A stretch of 64,000 nucleotides of DNA from Palsa-504 sp963847965. Its GTDB lineage: Bacteria; Actinomycetota; Actinomycetes; Streptosporangiales; Streptosporangiaceae. The notes beneath the pieces were generated by a model. That model did no database searches, was not told the DNA's origin, and was given only the letters and a program-made list of their open reading frames with translations. Both the position numbers and the translations under genes were made by a program. Shown in pieces: positions 18,863-27,755 of the stretch (positions are counted from its first letter, which is position 1; every line of letters begins with the position of its first letter). The DNA lies in contig CAWKCG010000038.1 in assembly GCA_963847965.1 (NCBI GenBank), positions 62,001 through 126,000 of the forward strand. Direction: 5' to 3'.

Positions 18863-21800
18863 GTGCAGGTCGCGATGCTCGGGCCGCTGGAGGTCCGTAC
18901 CGACGGCCACCCGGGCGAGCTACTCGAGGTCGGCGGGGTCCGGCTGCGCGCGCTGCTGATCATGCTGGCGCTGCGCCCGGGCCAGTTCGTGCCCGCCACC
19001 CAGCTCATCGACGGGCTCTGGGCCGACGCCGCGCCCGCCGGGGCGCCGAACGCCCTGCAGGCCCTCGTGTCCCGGCTCCGCCGCGCGCTGCCGGACGCGG
19101 TGATCGAGTCCCGCCCGGCCGGGTACCAGCTCGCGCTCGACCCGCAGGCCACCAACATCGTCCGGTTCGAGCAGCTGGCCGGCGCGGGCCGCGCGCAGCT
19201 GCGCGAGGATCCCACTACGGCCGCGGCGACCCTCAAGCGGGCGCTCGGACTATGGCGCGGCCCCGCGCTCGTCGACGTCGCCGAGACCGACTTCGGCCGG
19301 GCCGCCATCGCCAGCCTCGACGAGCTGCGCCTGGCCACCCTGGAGAACCGCATCGACGCCGACCTGCGGACCCCGGCTCAGGGCCACACCGCCGCGCTGG
19401 TCGCCGAACTGGAGGGCCTGGTCATCGCGCACCCGATGCGCGAGACGCTGTCCGGCCTGCTGATGCGCGCGCTGCACGCGTCCGGGCGGCGTGCCGCGGC
19501 CCTTGAGGTGTACGAGCAGACCAGGCAGCGCCTCGCCGAGCAGCTGGGCGTGGCGCCTTCGGCCGAGCTCGCGTCGCTCCACCTGGAGATCCTGCGCGCG
19601 GACGAGCCCCCCGCGGGGGGACACCCCCCGCGAACCCCCCGACACCACCCCCCCGGGGCCAGCCCGGTGCCGGCCGCGCGGTCCACCAACCTGCGCGCCG
19701 CGCTCACCAGCTTCGTCGGCCGCGACGCCGAACTCGCCCAGGTCGCCGAACTGCTCCGCGCCCACCGCCTGCTCACCCTGACCGGCCCGGGCGGCGCGGG
19801 CAAGACCCGGCTGGCGGTCGAGGCGGCCCGCGCCGAGCTGGACGCCATGCCCGACGGGGTGTGGCTGGTCGAGCTGGCCCCGGTGACCGACCCCGCGGAG
19901 GTCACCTCCGCCGTGCTCGGCGCGCTCGGCCTCCGCGAGCAGGCGCTGCTCTACGCCGGCCCGGCGGCAGGGACCATACCGTCCCGGCTCGCGGCCGAGC
20001 AGGAGCAGGCCGACGCATTTGGGCGTCTGCTGGCCGCGCTGGCCAGGCAGCAGGCGCTGCTCGTCCTCGACAACTGCGAGCACCTGGTCGGCGCCGCGGC
20101 CACCCTCGCCGACCGCGTCCTGGCCGCCTGCCCGCAGGTGCGCATCATGGCCACGAGCCGGGAACCGCTGAACATCACCGGTGAGGCGCTGTGGACCGTA
20201 GGCCCGCTGACCCTGCCGCCGGACCCCGCCGCAACGCCTTCTTTTTACCCCGAACGACCCATGGTGCCCCTCACGCCACCCCCCGCACGCGCCGCAGGGC
20301 AGGCGGACAATGGGGACCCGGGGCACGTCCAGGACTTCGCCTCGGTTCGCCTGCTGGCCCAGCGGGCCCGCGCCGTCCGGCCCGGGTTCGAGGTCACCGA
20401 CGCCAACGCGGCCGCCGTGGCCAGGATCTGCCGCGCGCTCGACGGCATGCCGCTGGCCATCGAGCTGGCCGCGGCGCGGCTGCGCACCATGGCCCCTGAG
20501 CAGGTCGCCGCCCGCCTCGACGACCGGTTCCAGCTGCTGACCGGCGGCGGGCGCACCGCGGTGCCGCGGCACCAGACGCTGCGCGCGGTCGTCGACTGGA
20601 GCTGGGACCTGCTCGACGACGACGAGCGCGCGGTGTGGCGCCGGTTCTCGGTCTTCGCCGGCGGCGCCACGCTGGAGGCCGCCGAGCAGGTCTGCTCCGG
20701 GTCAGGGATCCGCGCCGACCAGGTCCTCGACCTGCTGGCCGCGCTCGCGGACAAGTCGCTGCTGACCGTGTGGCACGACCCGCCGCGGTACGGGATGCTG
20801 GAGATCATCAGGGCCTACGGCCTGGAGCGGCTGGCCGAGGCGGGGGAGCGGGACGAGGTACGCCAGGCGCACGCGCAGTGCTTCCTGCGGCTGGCCGAGG
20901 CCGGCCCGGAGCACCTTCAGGGTCCCGGGCAACTCGACTGGCTGCGGATACTCTCCGCGGACCAGGACAACCTGCACGCGGCGATCCGTGGCTCGGTCGC
21001 GGCCGGTGACGTTGCAACCGCCGTACGGCTGACCGCCGCGCTCGGCTGGTACTGGTGGCTGCGCAGCATGCGGCTGGAGGCGGTCGACCTGATCGCCGAG
21101 GTGGTGGGGATGCCCGGAGCCGCGGAAGCGGCCGACACAGAAGCCCTGGCCGTGATGTACGGGATAGGCGCGCTGCTGGCCGCCGACACACCCGCCGGTC
21201 AGCGGTCGCCGGAGTGGTTCAGGACCGCCGCCGCCCTCGCCGCCCGGGTCCCCGACCCGGGCAACCCGCTGCTCAAGCTGATCGGGCCGCTCAGCGCGCT
21301 GTTCGCGGCGTTCGGCCCCGAGCAGGTCCCGATGCCGGCCGGCGCCTTCGACGAGCCTGCCGAGGACCCGCATCCCTGGGTGCGCACGACGGCCCGGGTC
21401 CTTCGCGGGCATATGGCGATCAACATGGGCGGATCGCACGACCAGGCCGTGGCGGATTTCCTTGAGGCGGCCCGCATCTCCAGCGCGACGGGCGACCGGT
21501 CGGGCCAGGCGCTGGCGTTCGCCGGCCTGGCCATGCTGGAGGCCTGGCAGGGCGATCACGCCGCGGCGGCCGAGCACTACCGGCGGGGCAAGCAGTTCGC
21601 CGCCGAACTCGGCACGACCGAAGACGAACTGCAATTCCAGGTCATGCTGGCCCGGGAGCTCTGGCTGCTCGGCGAGCACGACCAGGCCCGAGCCGAACTC
21701 ATCTCGGCGCAACGCGGCGCGGACAAGTACGCCATGCCCGATGTCGTGGCCTATGTCGCCTACATGGTCGGCGACCTGGCCCGGGTGGACGGCAAAGTCG

Positions 21801-22228
21801 AGGCCGCGCGCGACGCCCTGGACCGGGCCATCGCCTGCGCGAGCTCACGCCAGATCTACGCGATAACCGCCACCTCGCTCGGCTACCTGGCCGGCGCCGA
21901 GGGCGACCTGGACGCGGCCCGCGGCTGGCACGCCAAGGCGCTGGAGGCCGCCCGGTCCTCGGTCGACGCGCCGATCATCGCGCAGACCCTGGTCGGCCTG
22001 GCCGACCTGGCCCTCCGCGAGGACGACCCGGCCCGGTCGGCCACGCTGCTGGGAGCCAGCGTGGCGATCAGGGGATCCACGGATCGTTCGGGCCTAGATG
22101 AGGAGAGGGTGGCGGGGGACGCACGTGCCGCGCTCGGCGAGGCCCGCTACGACGAGGCATACGAGCGCGGCCAGCGCGTCACTCTGGACACACTGGCCGC
22201 GCTGATCTCTCCTACACCCGGCGCTTGA
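18863..22228 (+). CDS. SARP/AfsR-type transcriptional regulator with NB-ARC and TPR domains
   Basis: A 1121-residue regulator. Residues 1-95 are an OmpR-type winged helix (VAMLGPLEVRTDG, LRALLIMLALRPGQFV, NALQALVSRLRRAL). Residues 96-250 are the bacterial transcriptional activation domain, ending LGVAPSAELASLHLEIL. About 285-650 is an NB-ARC/STAND ATPase with Walker A GPGGAGKTRL near residue 310, LLVLDNCEHL and GMPLAIELAAARLRTM. TPR-like repeats fill the rest. These proteins switch on adjacent secondary-metabolite or transport genes. Codons about 455-475 contain dispersed repeat copy B, which adds a Pro-rich insertion (SFYPERPMVPLTPPP). It starts 36 bp after the J-protein gene and overlaps the convergent ABC permease by 17 bp. 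A likely target is the DrrAB-like exporter. Confidence 0.92.
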   Translation: MQVAMLGPLEVRTDGHPGELLEVGGVRLRALLIMLALRPGQFVPATQLIDGLWADAAPAGAPNALQALVSRLRRALPDAVIESRPAGYQLALDPQATNIVRFEQLAGAGRAQLREDPTTAAATLKRALGLWRGPALVDVAETDFGRAAIASLDELRLATLENRIDADLRTPAQGHTAALVAELEGLVIAHPMRETLSGLLMRALHASGRRAAALEVYEQTRQRLAEQLGVAPSAELASLHLEILRADEPPAGGHPPRTPRHHPPGASPVPAARSTNLRAALTSFVGRDAELAQVAELLRAHRLLTLTGPGGAGKTRLAVEAARAELDAMPDGVWLVELAPVTDPAEVTSAVLGALGLREQALLYAGPAAGTIPSRLAAEQEQADAFGRLLAALARQQALLVLDNCEHLVGAAATLADRVLAACPQVRIMATSREPLNITGEALWTVGPLTLPPDPAATPSFYPERPMVPLTPPPARAAGQADNGDPGHVQDFASVRLLAQRARAVRPGFEVTDANAAAVARICRALDGMPLAIELAAARLRTMAPEQVAARLDDRFQLLTGGGRTAVPRHQTLRAVVDWSWDLLDDDERAVWRRFSVFAGGATLEAAEQVCSGSGIRADQVLDLLAALADKSLLTVWHDPPRYGMLEIIRAYGLERLAEAGERDEVRQAHAQCFLRLAEAGPEHLQGPGQLDWLRILSADQDNLHAAIRGSVAAGDVATAVRLTAALGWYWWLRSMRLEAVDLIAEVVGMPGAAEAADTEALAVMYGIGALLAADTPAGQRSPEWFRTAAALAARVPDPGNPLLKLIGPLSALFAAFGPEQVPMPAGAFDEPAEDPHPWVRTTARVLRGHMAINMGGSHDQAVADFLEAARISSATGDRSGQALAFAGLAMLEAWQGDHAAAAEHYRRGKQFAAELGTTEDELQFQVMLARELWLLGEHDQARAELISAQRGADKYAMPDVVAYVAYMVGDLARVDGKVEAARDALDRAIACASSRQIYAITATSLGYLAGAEGDLDAARGWHAKALEAARSSVDAPIIAQTLVGLADLALREDDPARSATLLGASVAIRGSTDRSGLDEERVAGDARAALGEARYDEAYERGQRVTLDTLAALISPTPGA
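20241..20290. repeat. Dispersed repeat, copy B (inside the SARP gene)
   Basis: CTTTTTACCCCGAACGACCC then ATGGTGCCCCTCACGCCACC. It shares TTTTTA, CCCGAACG, TGGTGCC and the C-rich tail with copies A (4237) and C (49961). Here it is in frame in the SARP gene, encoding a Phe-Tyr-Pro-rich insertion between two normally adjoining NB-ARC strands. Confidence 0.5.
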
Positions 22229-23081
22229 ACGCCCGCACCGCCAGCGGGGCGAACACGAGCGTGAACGCCGCCGCGTAGAGCAGCGACTCGACCACCGGCC
22301 TGCCGGCCGGGCCGGACACCATGAGCCCGCGCACGGCGTCGGAGATCACCGACACCGGGTTCGCCTTCGACCAGGCCTGCAGCCAGCCCGGCATCGAGGC
22401 CGTGCGGACGAACGCGTCGCTGGTGAACGTGATCGGGAACAGCACCACGAACCCGAAGATCTGCACCTTCTCCGGGTTGGCCGCGAGCATGGACACCAGC
22501 ACCAGGGCCCACGAGATGGCCAGCGTGCTGACCAGCACCAGGCCGGCCGCGGCGAGCACGCCGAACGGCCTGCCCGAGCCCGCGCCGAACCGGAACCCCA
22601 GGATGGCCCCGATCCCGCACAGCATGACGAGCGCCCAGGCCTGCTTGGCGAGGTCGGCCAGGATGCGCCCGGCCAGCGGGGCGAACCGGGCGATCGGCAG
22701 CGAGCGCAACCGGTCGAAGAACCCCTTCTCCAGGTCGGTGGACAGGCCCGTGGCCGTGTTCAGCGTGGTGAACAGGGAGTTCTGGACGATGATGCCCGGC
22801 AGCGCGAACATCAGGTACGCGTGCGGCGAGCCCCCGATCGCGCCGCCGAACACGTAGGTGAACAGCAGCACGAACATCACCGGCTGGATGCTGAAGTCGA
22901 TCACCTCGGTCGGGTTGTGCCTGATCTGCACGAGCGTCCGCCAGGCCAGCGAGAACGTCTGCCGCAGCCCGTTGAGCGCCCCGACCCGCGGCGCCAGCGT
23001 CCCCGCGTACTCCCTCTCCGCATTATCCGTTCCCGTATATTCCGAAATCGTATTATTCGTAACGGTGTTTACCGCGCTCAT
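22212..23081 (-). CDS. ABC-2 type transporter permease (DrrB-like)
   Basis: A 289-residue permease with about six membrane helices. The N-terminal cytosolic stretch leads to LAWRTLVQIRHNPTEVIDFS, QPVMFVLLFTYVFGGAI, and the DrrB/ABC-2 motif GFFDRLRSLPIARFAPLAGR, then NPVSVISDAVRGLM near the end. Its ATG overlaps the stop of the upstream ATPase gene by 4 nt, so the pair is co-translated. It probably exports a hydrophobic natural product or lipid, as DrrAB does for anthracyclines. Its end overlaps that of the SARP gene by 17 bp. Confidence 0.92.
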   Translation of the reverse strand: MSAVNTVTNNTISEYTGTDNAEREYAGTLAPRVGALNGLRQTFSLAWRTLVQIRHNPTEVIDFSIQPVMFVLLFTYVFGGAIGGSPHAYLMFALPGIIVQNSLFTTLNTATGLSTDLEKGFFDRLRSLPIARFAPLAGRILADLAKQAWALVMLCGIGAILGFRFGAGSGRPFGVLAAAGLVLVSTLAISWALVLVSMLAANPEKVQIFGFVVLFPITFTSDAFVRTASMPGWLQAWSKANPVSVISDAVRGLMVSGPAGRPVVESLLYAAAFTLVFAPLAVRAFKRRV

Positions 23082-24046
23082 GCCGCGCTCCCTTCGAGTT
23101 CTTCGGTGCCGGGCTCCTCCGCGCGGCGGCCGGTCAGCGACAGGAACACCTCGTCGAGGCTGGACCCGCGCAGGCTCAGCTCGGCGACACGGACACCCGC
23201 GTCGTCCAGCCGCCGGACCACGGCGGGCATCACGTCGTCCCCGCCCACCGGGGCGGTCACGGTCGTGGCGCGGACCTCAGGGTCGGTGCGGGTGAACCCG
23301 GCGACGACGGCCACCACGGTCGCCACGTCCGCGGCCCGGGCGGGCCGCACGCTCAGGGTCAGCGCGCCGGTGCGCGCCTTGAGCTCGGCGGGCGTCCCGG
23401 TCGCGATCACCGTGCCGTGGTCGACGACCGCGATCTGCTCGGCGAGCTGGTCGGCTTCCTCCAGGTACTGGGTGGTCAGCAGGACCGTGACCCCGCTGGC
23501 GGCCAGGCCGCGGACCACGTCCCACATCTCGTTGCGGCTGCGCGGGTCCAGCCCGGTCGTCGGCTCGTCCAGGTAGAGCACCCGCGGCCTGCTGACCAGG
23601 CTGGCGGCCAGGTCCAGCCGCCTGCGCATCCCGCCGGAGTAGGTCTTGACCGCCCGGTCGGCTGCGTGACTCAGCCGGAAGCCGGCCAGCAGCTCCCGGG
23701 CCCGGGTCCTGGCGGCCGGGCGCGACTGGCCGGTCAGCCGGCCGATGAGCGTTAGGTTCTCGAGCCCGGTGAGCGTCTCGTCCACCGAGGCGTACTGTCC
23801 GGTCAGCCCGGTGAGCTGCCGGACCTGGTGCGCGTGGCTCACGACGTCGTGCCCGCAGACGGTGGCGTGCCCGCCGTCCGGGCGTACCAGCGTGGCGAGG
23901 ATGCGTACCGCTGTGGTCTTTCCCGCGCCGTTCGGGCCCAGGAGGCCGAATACCGAGCCGGTCGGAACGGCGAGGTCGATCCCGTCCAGTGCGAGCGTCT
24001 CCCCGTACCGCTTGACCAGCCCTTCGGCCATGATCGAGTAAGTCAT
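23078..24046 (-). CDS. ABC transporter ATP-binding protein (DrrA-like)
   Basis: A 322-residue ATPase with Walker A GPNGAGKTTAVR, Q-loop TGQYASVDETLTG, signature YSGGMRRRLDLA, Walker B VLYLDEPTTGLDP and H-loop TTQYLEEADQLA. The C-terminal domain after residue 220 (GGDDVMPAVVRRLDDAGVRV, LSLRGSSLDEVFLSLTGR) is the DrrA-type tail. ATG 24046 is preferred over an upstream GTG-containing extension because GGTGGGG precedes it and MTYSIMAEGLVKRYG matches the family start. The likely control region, 24047-24145, carries CTGAC repeats spaced mostly about 11 bp. Confidence 0.93.
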   Translation of the reverse strand: MTYSIMAEGLVKRYGETLALDGIDLAVPTGSVFGLLGPNGAGKTTAVRILATLVRPDGGHATVCGHDVVSHAHQVRQLTGLTGQYASVDETLTGLENLTLIGRLTGQSRPAARTRARELLAGFRLSHAADRAVKTYSGGMRRRLDLAASLVSRPRVLYLDEPTTGLDPRSRNEMWDVVRGLAASGVTVLLTTQYLEEADQLAEQIAVVDHGTVIATGTPAELKARTGALTLSVRPARAADVATVVAVVAGFTRTDPEVRATTVTAPVGGDDVMPAVVRRLDDAGVRVAELSLRGSSLDEVFLSLTGRRAEEPGTEELEGSAA

Positions 24047-24068
24047 GTCCCCACCATGCCGGCCCGTC

Positions 24069-24126
24069 CTGACAGACCGCCCAGACCGCGCTGACGCCCC
24101 TGACATCCCGCTGACGCGGCGCTGAC
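24069..24126. promoter_or_regulatory. CTGAC direct repeats with about 11-bp spacing, possible SARP box
   Basis: CTGAC begins at 24069, 24091, 24100, 24111 and 24122, with a related CAGAC at 24082. Most steps are about 11 bp, i.e. one helical turn. OmpR-like winged-helix activators, including SARPs and PhoP, bind heptamer direct repeats with 11-bp spacing. The repeats lie in the divergent promoter region of the DrrA-like gene and DUF1810, and the SARP gene is the next regulator. The link is inference. Confidence 0.45.
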
Positions 24127-24145
24127 CCGGGCAGAATTACCGGGT

Positions 24146-24577
24146 ATGAAGGCGGAAGACCCCTATGACCTCGAGCGGTTCGTCGCGGCCCAGGACGCCG
24201 GAGGCACCTACGGCAGGGCCGCCGCCGAGCTGCGCGCCGGCCGGAAGGCCAGCCACTGGATGTGGTTCGTGTTCCCGCAGATCGCCGGCCTGGGCTACAG
24301 CCCGGTGTCCCGGACCTACGCGATCTCCTCGCTCGATGAGGCCAGGGCGTACCTAGCGCACCCGGTCCTTGGCCCGCGGCTGATCGAATGCGCCGCCATC
24401 CTCACCGGCGTGCCCGGGCGTACCGCGGAGCAGATCCTCGGCGAGGTGGACGCTATGAAGCTGTGCTCGTCCATGACGCTGTTCATGCGCGCCGCTCCCG
24501 GCGAACCGGTGTTCCGCCAGGTCCTCGACCAGTATTTCGGCGGGGTGCCCGACCCCGCGACCGAGCAGCGCATCTAG
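24146..24577 (+). CDS. DUF1810 family protein
   Basis: A 143-residue protein with all the hallmarks of DUF1810: DPYDLERFVAAQDAGGTYGR, AAAELRAGRKASHWMWFVFPQ, IAGLGYSPVSRTYAISSLDE, AYLAHPVLGPRLIECA and DAMKLCSSMTLF near the end. The family is small, cytosolic and of unknown function, possibly related to calpastatin-like or macro-type folds; no catalytic role is established. It is divergent from the ABC exporter and shares its intergenic region. Confidence 0.9.
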   Translation: MKAEDPYDLERFVAAQDAGGTYGRAAAELRAGRKASHWMWFVFPQIAGLGYSPVSRTYAISSLDEARAYLAHPVLGPRLIECAAILTGVPGRTAEQILGEVDAMKLCSSMTLFMRAAPGEPVFRQVLDQYFGGVPDPATEQRI

Positions 24578-24667
24578 TTCCGCTCCCGACCGGCCGGGTC
24601 AGGCCCACTGAGCGAGCGCAGTACCCCCGGACAATTCCCCCATCCCTCGATTATCGCCAACCCCGGC

Positions 24668-26530
24668 TCAGGTCACGAACCGTTCTGCCAGCCCGGACTT
24701 GGCCAGCGCCTCGGCCGCGTACTGGTAGCCGGCCTCGATGAGCGCGATCCCGCCCTTGAAATCAAGGACGCCGAATCCGGCGACGGGCGGGCGGAGCAGC
24801 AGGTCAACGCGGTCGTCGTCCAGCACGGCGCGCTGGTGGGGAACCTGGGACAGCCCGGTCGAGCGGATCAGGATGTCGGCGATGCCCGGGAGCGGCTGCC
24901 GCTCGACGAAGGGGTTGAGGCGGCGTCCAAGCACGCGCCAGCCGGACAGGGTCGTCTCGAATGGTGCGGCGGTCAGCGGCACCACCTCGGGCGACACGTC
25001 GACCGCGACGATGCTGCCGGTGCCGACTCGCTCACGCATGACGTCGACCGGCAGGTTGTCCAGCGCCCCGCCGTCGATGAGCAGCTCTCCGTCGGCGTAG
25101 ACCGGCGGGTAGATGCCGGGCAGGGCCAGGCTGGCGCGCACCGCGGGCCACAGCGGCCCGCGTTCGTGGACGACCTTCTCGGCCCGGGTCAGGTTGGCGG
25201 AGACGCAGTAGAAACGCAGCGGCATGTCCTCGATCGGTACCGTGCCGAGGTTGTCGGCAAGGATCCGGTCCAGGTAGCGGGCCGCTGACAAGGCGAGCAG
25301 CGGGAGCGTAGGCGTGACCAGCCGGCGGCCGTTGCGCGCGATGTTAGTGAACCGCCGTACCCGCTCCGCGTGGTCCATGCCCAGGGCGCACAGTCCGGCC
25401 ATGATCGCGCCCATGCTGGTGCCGCCGACCACGTCGATGGGCACCCCGGCCTCCTCAAGCGCCCGGATCACGCCGAGGTGGGCGATCCCGCGGGCGCCGC
25501 CGCCGCCGAGCACCAGGCCGCAGCCGGTGCCGGTGATCATCCGCGCCAGCCGCGCGACGTCGCCCGGCCGGTCAGCGCGCAGGTGGTGGTGGTCGGCCAC
25601 CGGTCGGCGTTCCAGCCACCTGGCCGTGGCCGGCCTCTGGTCCGGGTCGGCCGGGACCCGGTTCGCCTGGTGCAGCAGGGCGAGTTCACAGCGCAACGGG
25701 CCCGTGGCCAGCGCGCGGGCTTCGACGGCGCCGAGCGACGGATCGCCTCCGGCCGCGGCGACCAGTAGCACCACGTCAGCCTGGGCCAGGCAGAGTCGGC
25801 TCCACACCGTGTCTTCCGTGTCGGGCAGGTAGATCACGCGATCATGGTCGCGTTCCACCGCATGCAGCCACCCGATCAATTCGCCCCGGCCGGGGTCGCC
25901 TGGTCCCCGCTGCGCCGCACCCGGGCCCAGGTGCCGCGCGACCACATCTGCATCCACGCGGAAGACCGAACCAGCCCGTGCCAGCTGCTCCGCCAGCCGC
26001 CCGGCGACGATCGTGGCCGCGCGGGGGTCCTGGCCGGCGCAGGCCACGGCGATGGTGCGAACCGGAGGCGGTGCCTGCGGCCGGTCTACGGTCAGCAGCC
26101 GGTCCACGGCGAGCACCCGGTCGGCGAGCAGCCGGATCATCCCGGTGACCAGCGCGGGGCTGCGTTCGAGCAGGGCCGTGAACGACGACACCCGCAACAG
26201 GAGCAGATCGCTGTCCCTGACCGCCTGCACGGTGGCCGCACGGGGCCGGTCGGTGAGCGCGGCCATCTCCCCGACGATCGCGCCCCGGCCCACGTCGTAC
26301 AGCACGCGCTCGGCACCGTCGGCGGCCACCGTGACCCGGAGCCTGCCGCTGACCACCAGGAACAGGCCCTCGCCCGGGTCGCCCTGCCGGAAGATCACCT
26401 CCCCGGCGGCCACGTGCACCGGCTCCAGCTGACCGGCGAGCTCCAGCCGGGTGGTCTCATCAAGCGCGGCGAAGAAGGGGATGTCGGCCAGGAAGGCGTG
26501 CAGCTCGGCCCGCTCCTCCCGATCGCTCAC
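24668..26530 (-). CDS. Patatin-like lipase with cyclic-nucleotide-binding domain (NTE type)
   Basis: A 620-residue protein. Residues 10-130 form a cyclic-nucleotide-binding domain whose phosphate cassette reads VGEMAALTDRPRAATVQA, keeping the Glu and Arg needed for ligand. Residues 160-300 are a ParA-like region lacking a clear P-loop. Residues 335-500 form a patatin hydrolase with oxyanion GGGGARG near 343, nucleophile GTSMG (Ser about 372) and the Asp of DGGALDN about 484. Start is GTG 26530. It is last in the operon, 46 bp after the FeeM-like gene. It is expected to cleave acyl esters of phospholipids when cAMP or cGMP binds, like neuropathy target esterase-type proteins and mycobacterial Rv2565 (recollection). 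Confidence 0.9.
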   Translation of the reverse strand: MSDREERAELHAFLADIPFFAALDETTRLELAGQLEPVHVAAGEVIFRQGDPGEGLFLVVSGRLRVTVAADGAERVLYDVGRGAIVGEMAALTDRPRAATVQAVRDSDLLLLRVSSFTALLERSPALVTGMIRLLADRVLAVDRLLTVDRPQAPPPVRTIAVACAGQDPRAATIVAGRLAEQLARAGSVFRVDADVVARHLGPGAAQRGPGDPGRGELIGWLHAVERDHDRVIYLPDTEDTVWSRLCLAQADVVLLVAAAGGDPSLGAVEARALATGPLRCELALLHQANRVPADPDQRPATARWLERRPVADHHHLRADRPGDVARLARMITGTGCGLVLGGGGARGIAHLGVIRALEEAGVPIDVVGGTSMGAIMAGLCALGMDHAERVRRFTNIARNGRRLVTPTLPLLALSAARYLDRILADNLGTVPIEDMPLRFYCVSANLTRAEKVVHERGPLWPAVRASLALPGIYPPVYADGELLIDGGALDNLPVDVMRERVGTGSIVAVDVSPEVVPLTAAPFETTLSGWRVLGRRLNPFVERQPLPGIADILIRSTGLSQVPHQRAVLDDDRVDLLLRPPVAGFGVLDFKGGIALIEAGYQYAAEALAKSGLAERFVT

Positions 26531-26576
26531 TGAGGGCAGCCTGCCAGTTCTCGGGTCGGCGCCCGCGCGGCAGCCA

Positions 26577-27755
26577 TCAGGAAACCCAGACGTACTGACG
26601 GTCGGCGAGCACGCGCGCCAGCCCGAACAAGATCTCGGCGGCGCAGGCCGGATCGCTCTTCATTATCTCGTCGACGAAACGACGGCGCAGGGCCAGCACC
26701 TGCCCGTCGGACGCCGCCGTCACCGACGCCATCCGCCGTCCCGAGGTGCCGAAGAAGCCGACCTCCCCGATCACCTCACCCGGGCCGAGCAGGGCGATCC
26801 GGCGGTCACCATCGTGCACCTCGAACGCCCCGTCCAGGATGACGAAGATCTCCCGCTGGGTCAGGCCCTTCTCGGTCAGCAGCTGGCCCGCCGAGACGTT
26901 CATCAGGAAGCCCTTGTCGCTGAGCTTGCGGACGGTGTCCTCGCTGAGCGCCTCGATCATCGACAGGCGCTCGGTTTCCGCCTGCCGCAGCCGGCTAACA
27001 CGGTCCCAGACGGCGGTCGCGTCGAACCTGACGGGCGCCGAGTCGGCGTCCAGCAGGCGGGCCCAGCGCCCGACGTCCACCGGCGCGCGCTTGCCCGGCC
27101 CGTAGAAGACGTCCGCGAACGGCGCCACGAAAGAGCCGGCCTGCTCCAGGTAGGCGCGGTCACTCGGAATCACCACCAGCGGCACCTCGATGCCATCGGC
27201 GGTGGACACGAGGTGGCCGGCGTAGGTGCGGAAGCCGAGCAGCCGGTAGTGGCGCACCAGGCCCGCGGCGCAGGTGATGAACCCGACGTCGGCGGGCAGT
27301 TCCCCTGCGTAAAGCTGGTAGACCGCACATACGATCGAGACCAGCCCGAGCTGCCCGCGGCGCCCAGGCTCGATCATCAGCCGCCCGATCTCCGAGGTGC
27401 TCATCTGGTCCAGGCCGTCGAAGCGCTCCATCGAGAACGCCTCCCACTCCTTGGCCGGGACCTGCCCCGGCTCCCAGCGGCGAAGGCGAGCCGTGCTGGT
27501 CAGCTGACCGGCGCCGTCGTCGGTGTAGAGCAGGATCGTGTACGGCTTGTCGTCTTCGTCGTCGTGCACCCGATAACGGCCGTGGTCCGCGTTGCCGAGC
27601 TTGCGGCCCAGCTCGGCGCCGTACACCGAGTACCGGAACGAGAACACCGCCTCGCGTTCGGCCTCGGTCTCGGCCACGTACACCGGCTCGGCCGCGTCGA
27701 TGAGCTCCGGTGCGGCGGCGCGCATCTCCGGAGGCGGCACGAGGACCCGGCTCAT
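26577..27755 (-). CDS. N-acyl amino acid synthase-like (GNAT) protein with cyclic-nucleotide-binding domain
   Basis: A 392-residue fusion. Residues 25-215 resemble the GNAT-fold autoinducer/N-acyl amino acid synthases (FeeM, LuxI-like): FSFRYSVYGAELGRKLGNAD, STARLRRWEPGQVP, SEIGRLMIEPGRRGQ and a LGFRTYAGHL motif. Residues 275-380 are a cyclic-nucleotide-binding domain, EIFVILDGAFEVHDGDRRIA followed by GEVIGEVGFFGTSGRRMASV, with Glu and Arg of the cassette retained. ATG 27755 overlaps the upstream stop by 4 nt. It likely joins an acyl chain from ACP or CoA to an amino acid or amine, gated by cyclic nucleotide. The acyl donor and acceptor are unknown. Confidence 0.82.
   Translation of the reverse strand: MSRVLVPPPEMRAAAPELIDAAEPVYVAETEAEREAVFSFRYSVYGAELGRKLGNADHGRYRVHDDEDDKPYTILLYTDDGAGQLTSTARLRRWEPGQVPAKEWEAFSMERFDGLDQMSTSEIGRLMIEPGRRGQLGLVSIVCAVYQLYAGELPADVGFITCAAGLVRHYRLLGFRTYAGHLVSTADGIEVPLVVIPSDRAYLEQAGSFVAPFADVFYGPGKRAPVDVGRWARLLDADSAPVRFDATAVWDRVSRLRQAETERLSMIEALSEDTVRKLSDKGFLMNVSAGQLLTEKGLTQREIFVILDGAFEVHDGDRRIALLGPGEVIGEVGFFGTSGRRMASVTAASDGQVLALRRRFVDEIMKSDPACAAEILFGLARVLADRQYVWVS

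Noticed and set aside
18863..24577. Full secondary-metabolite biosynthetic cluster
   Set aside because: There is a SARP regulator and a DrrAB-like exporter but no PKS, NRPS, terpene or RiPP enzyme beside them.
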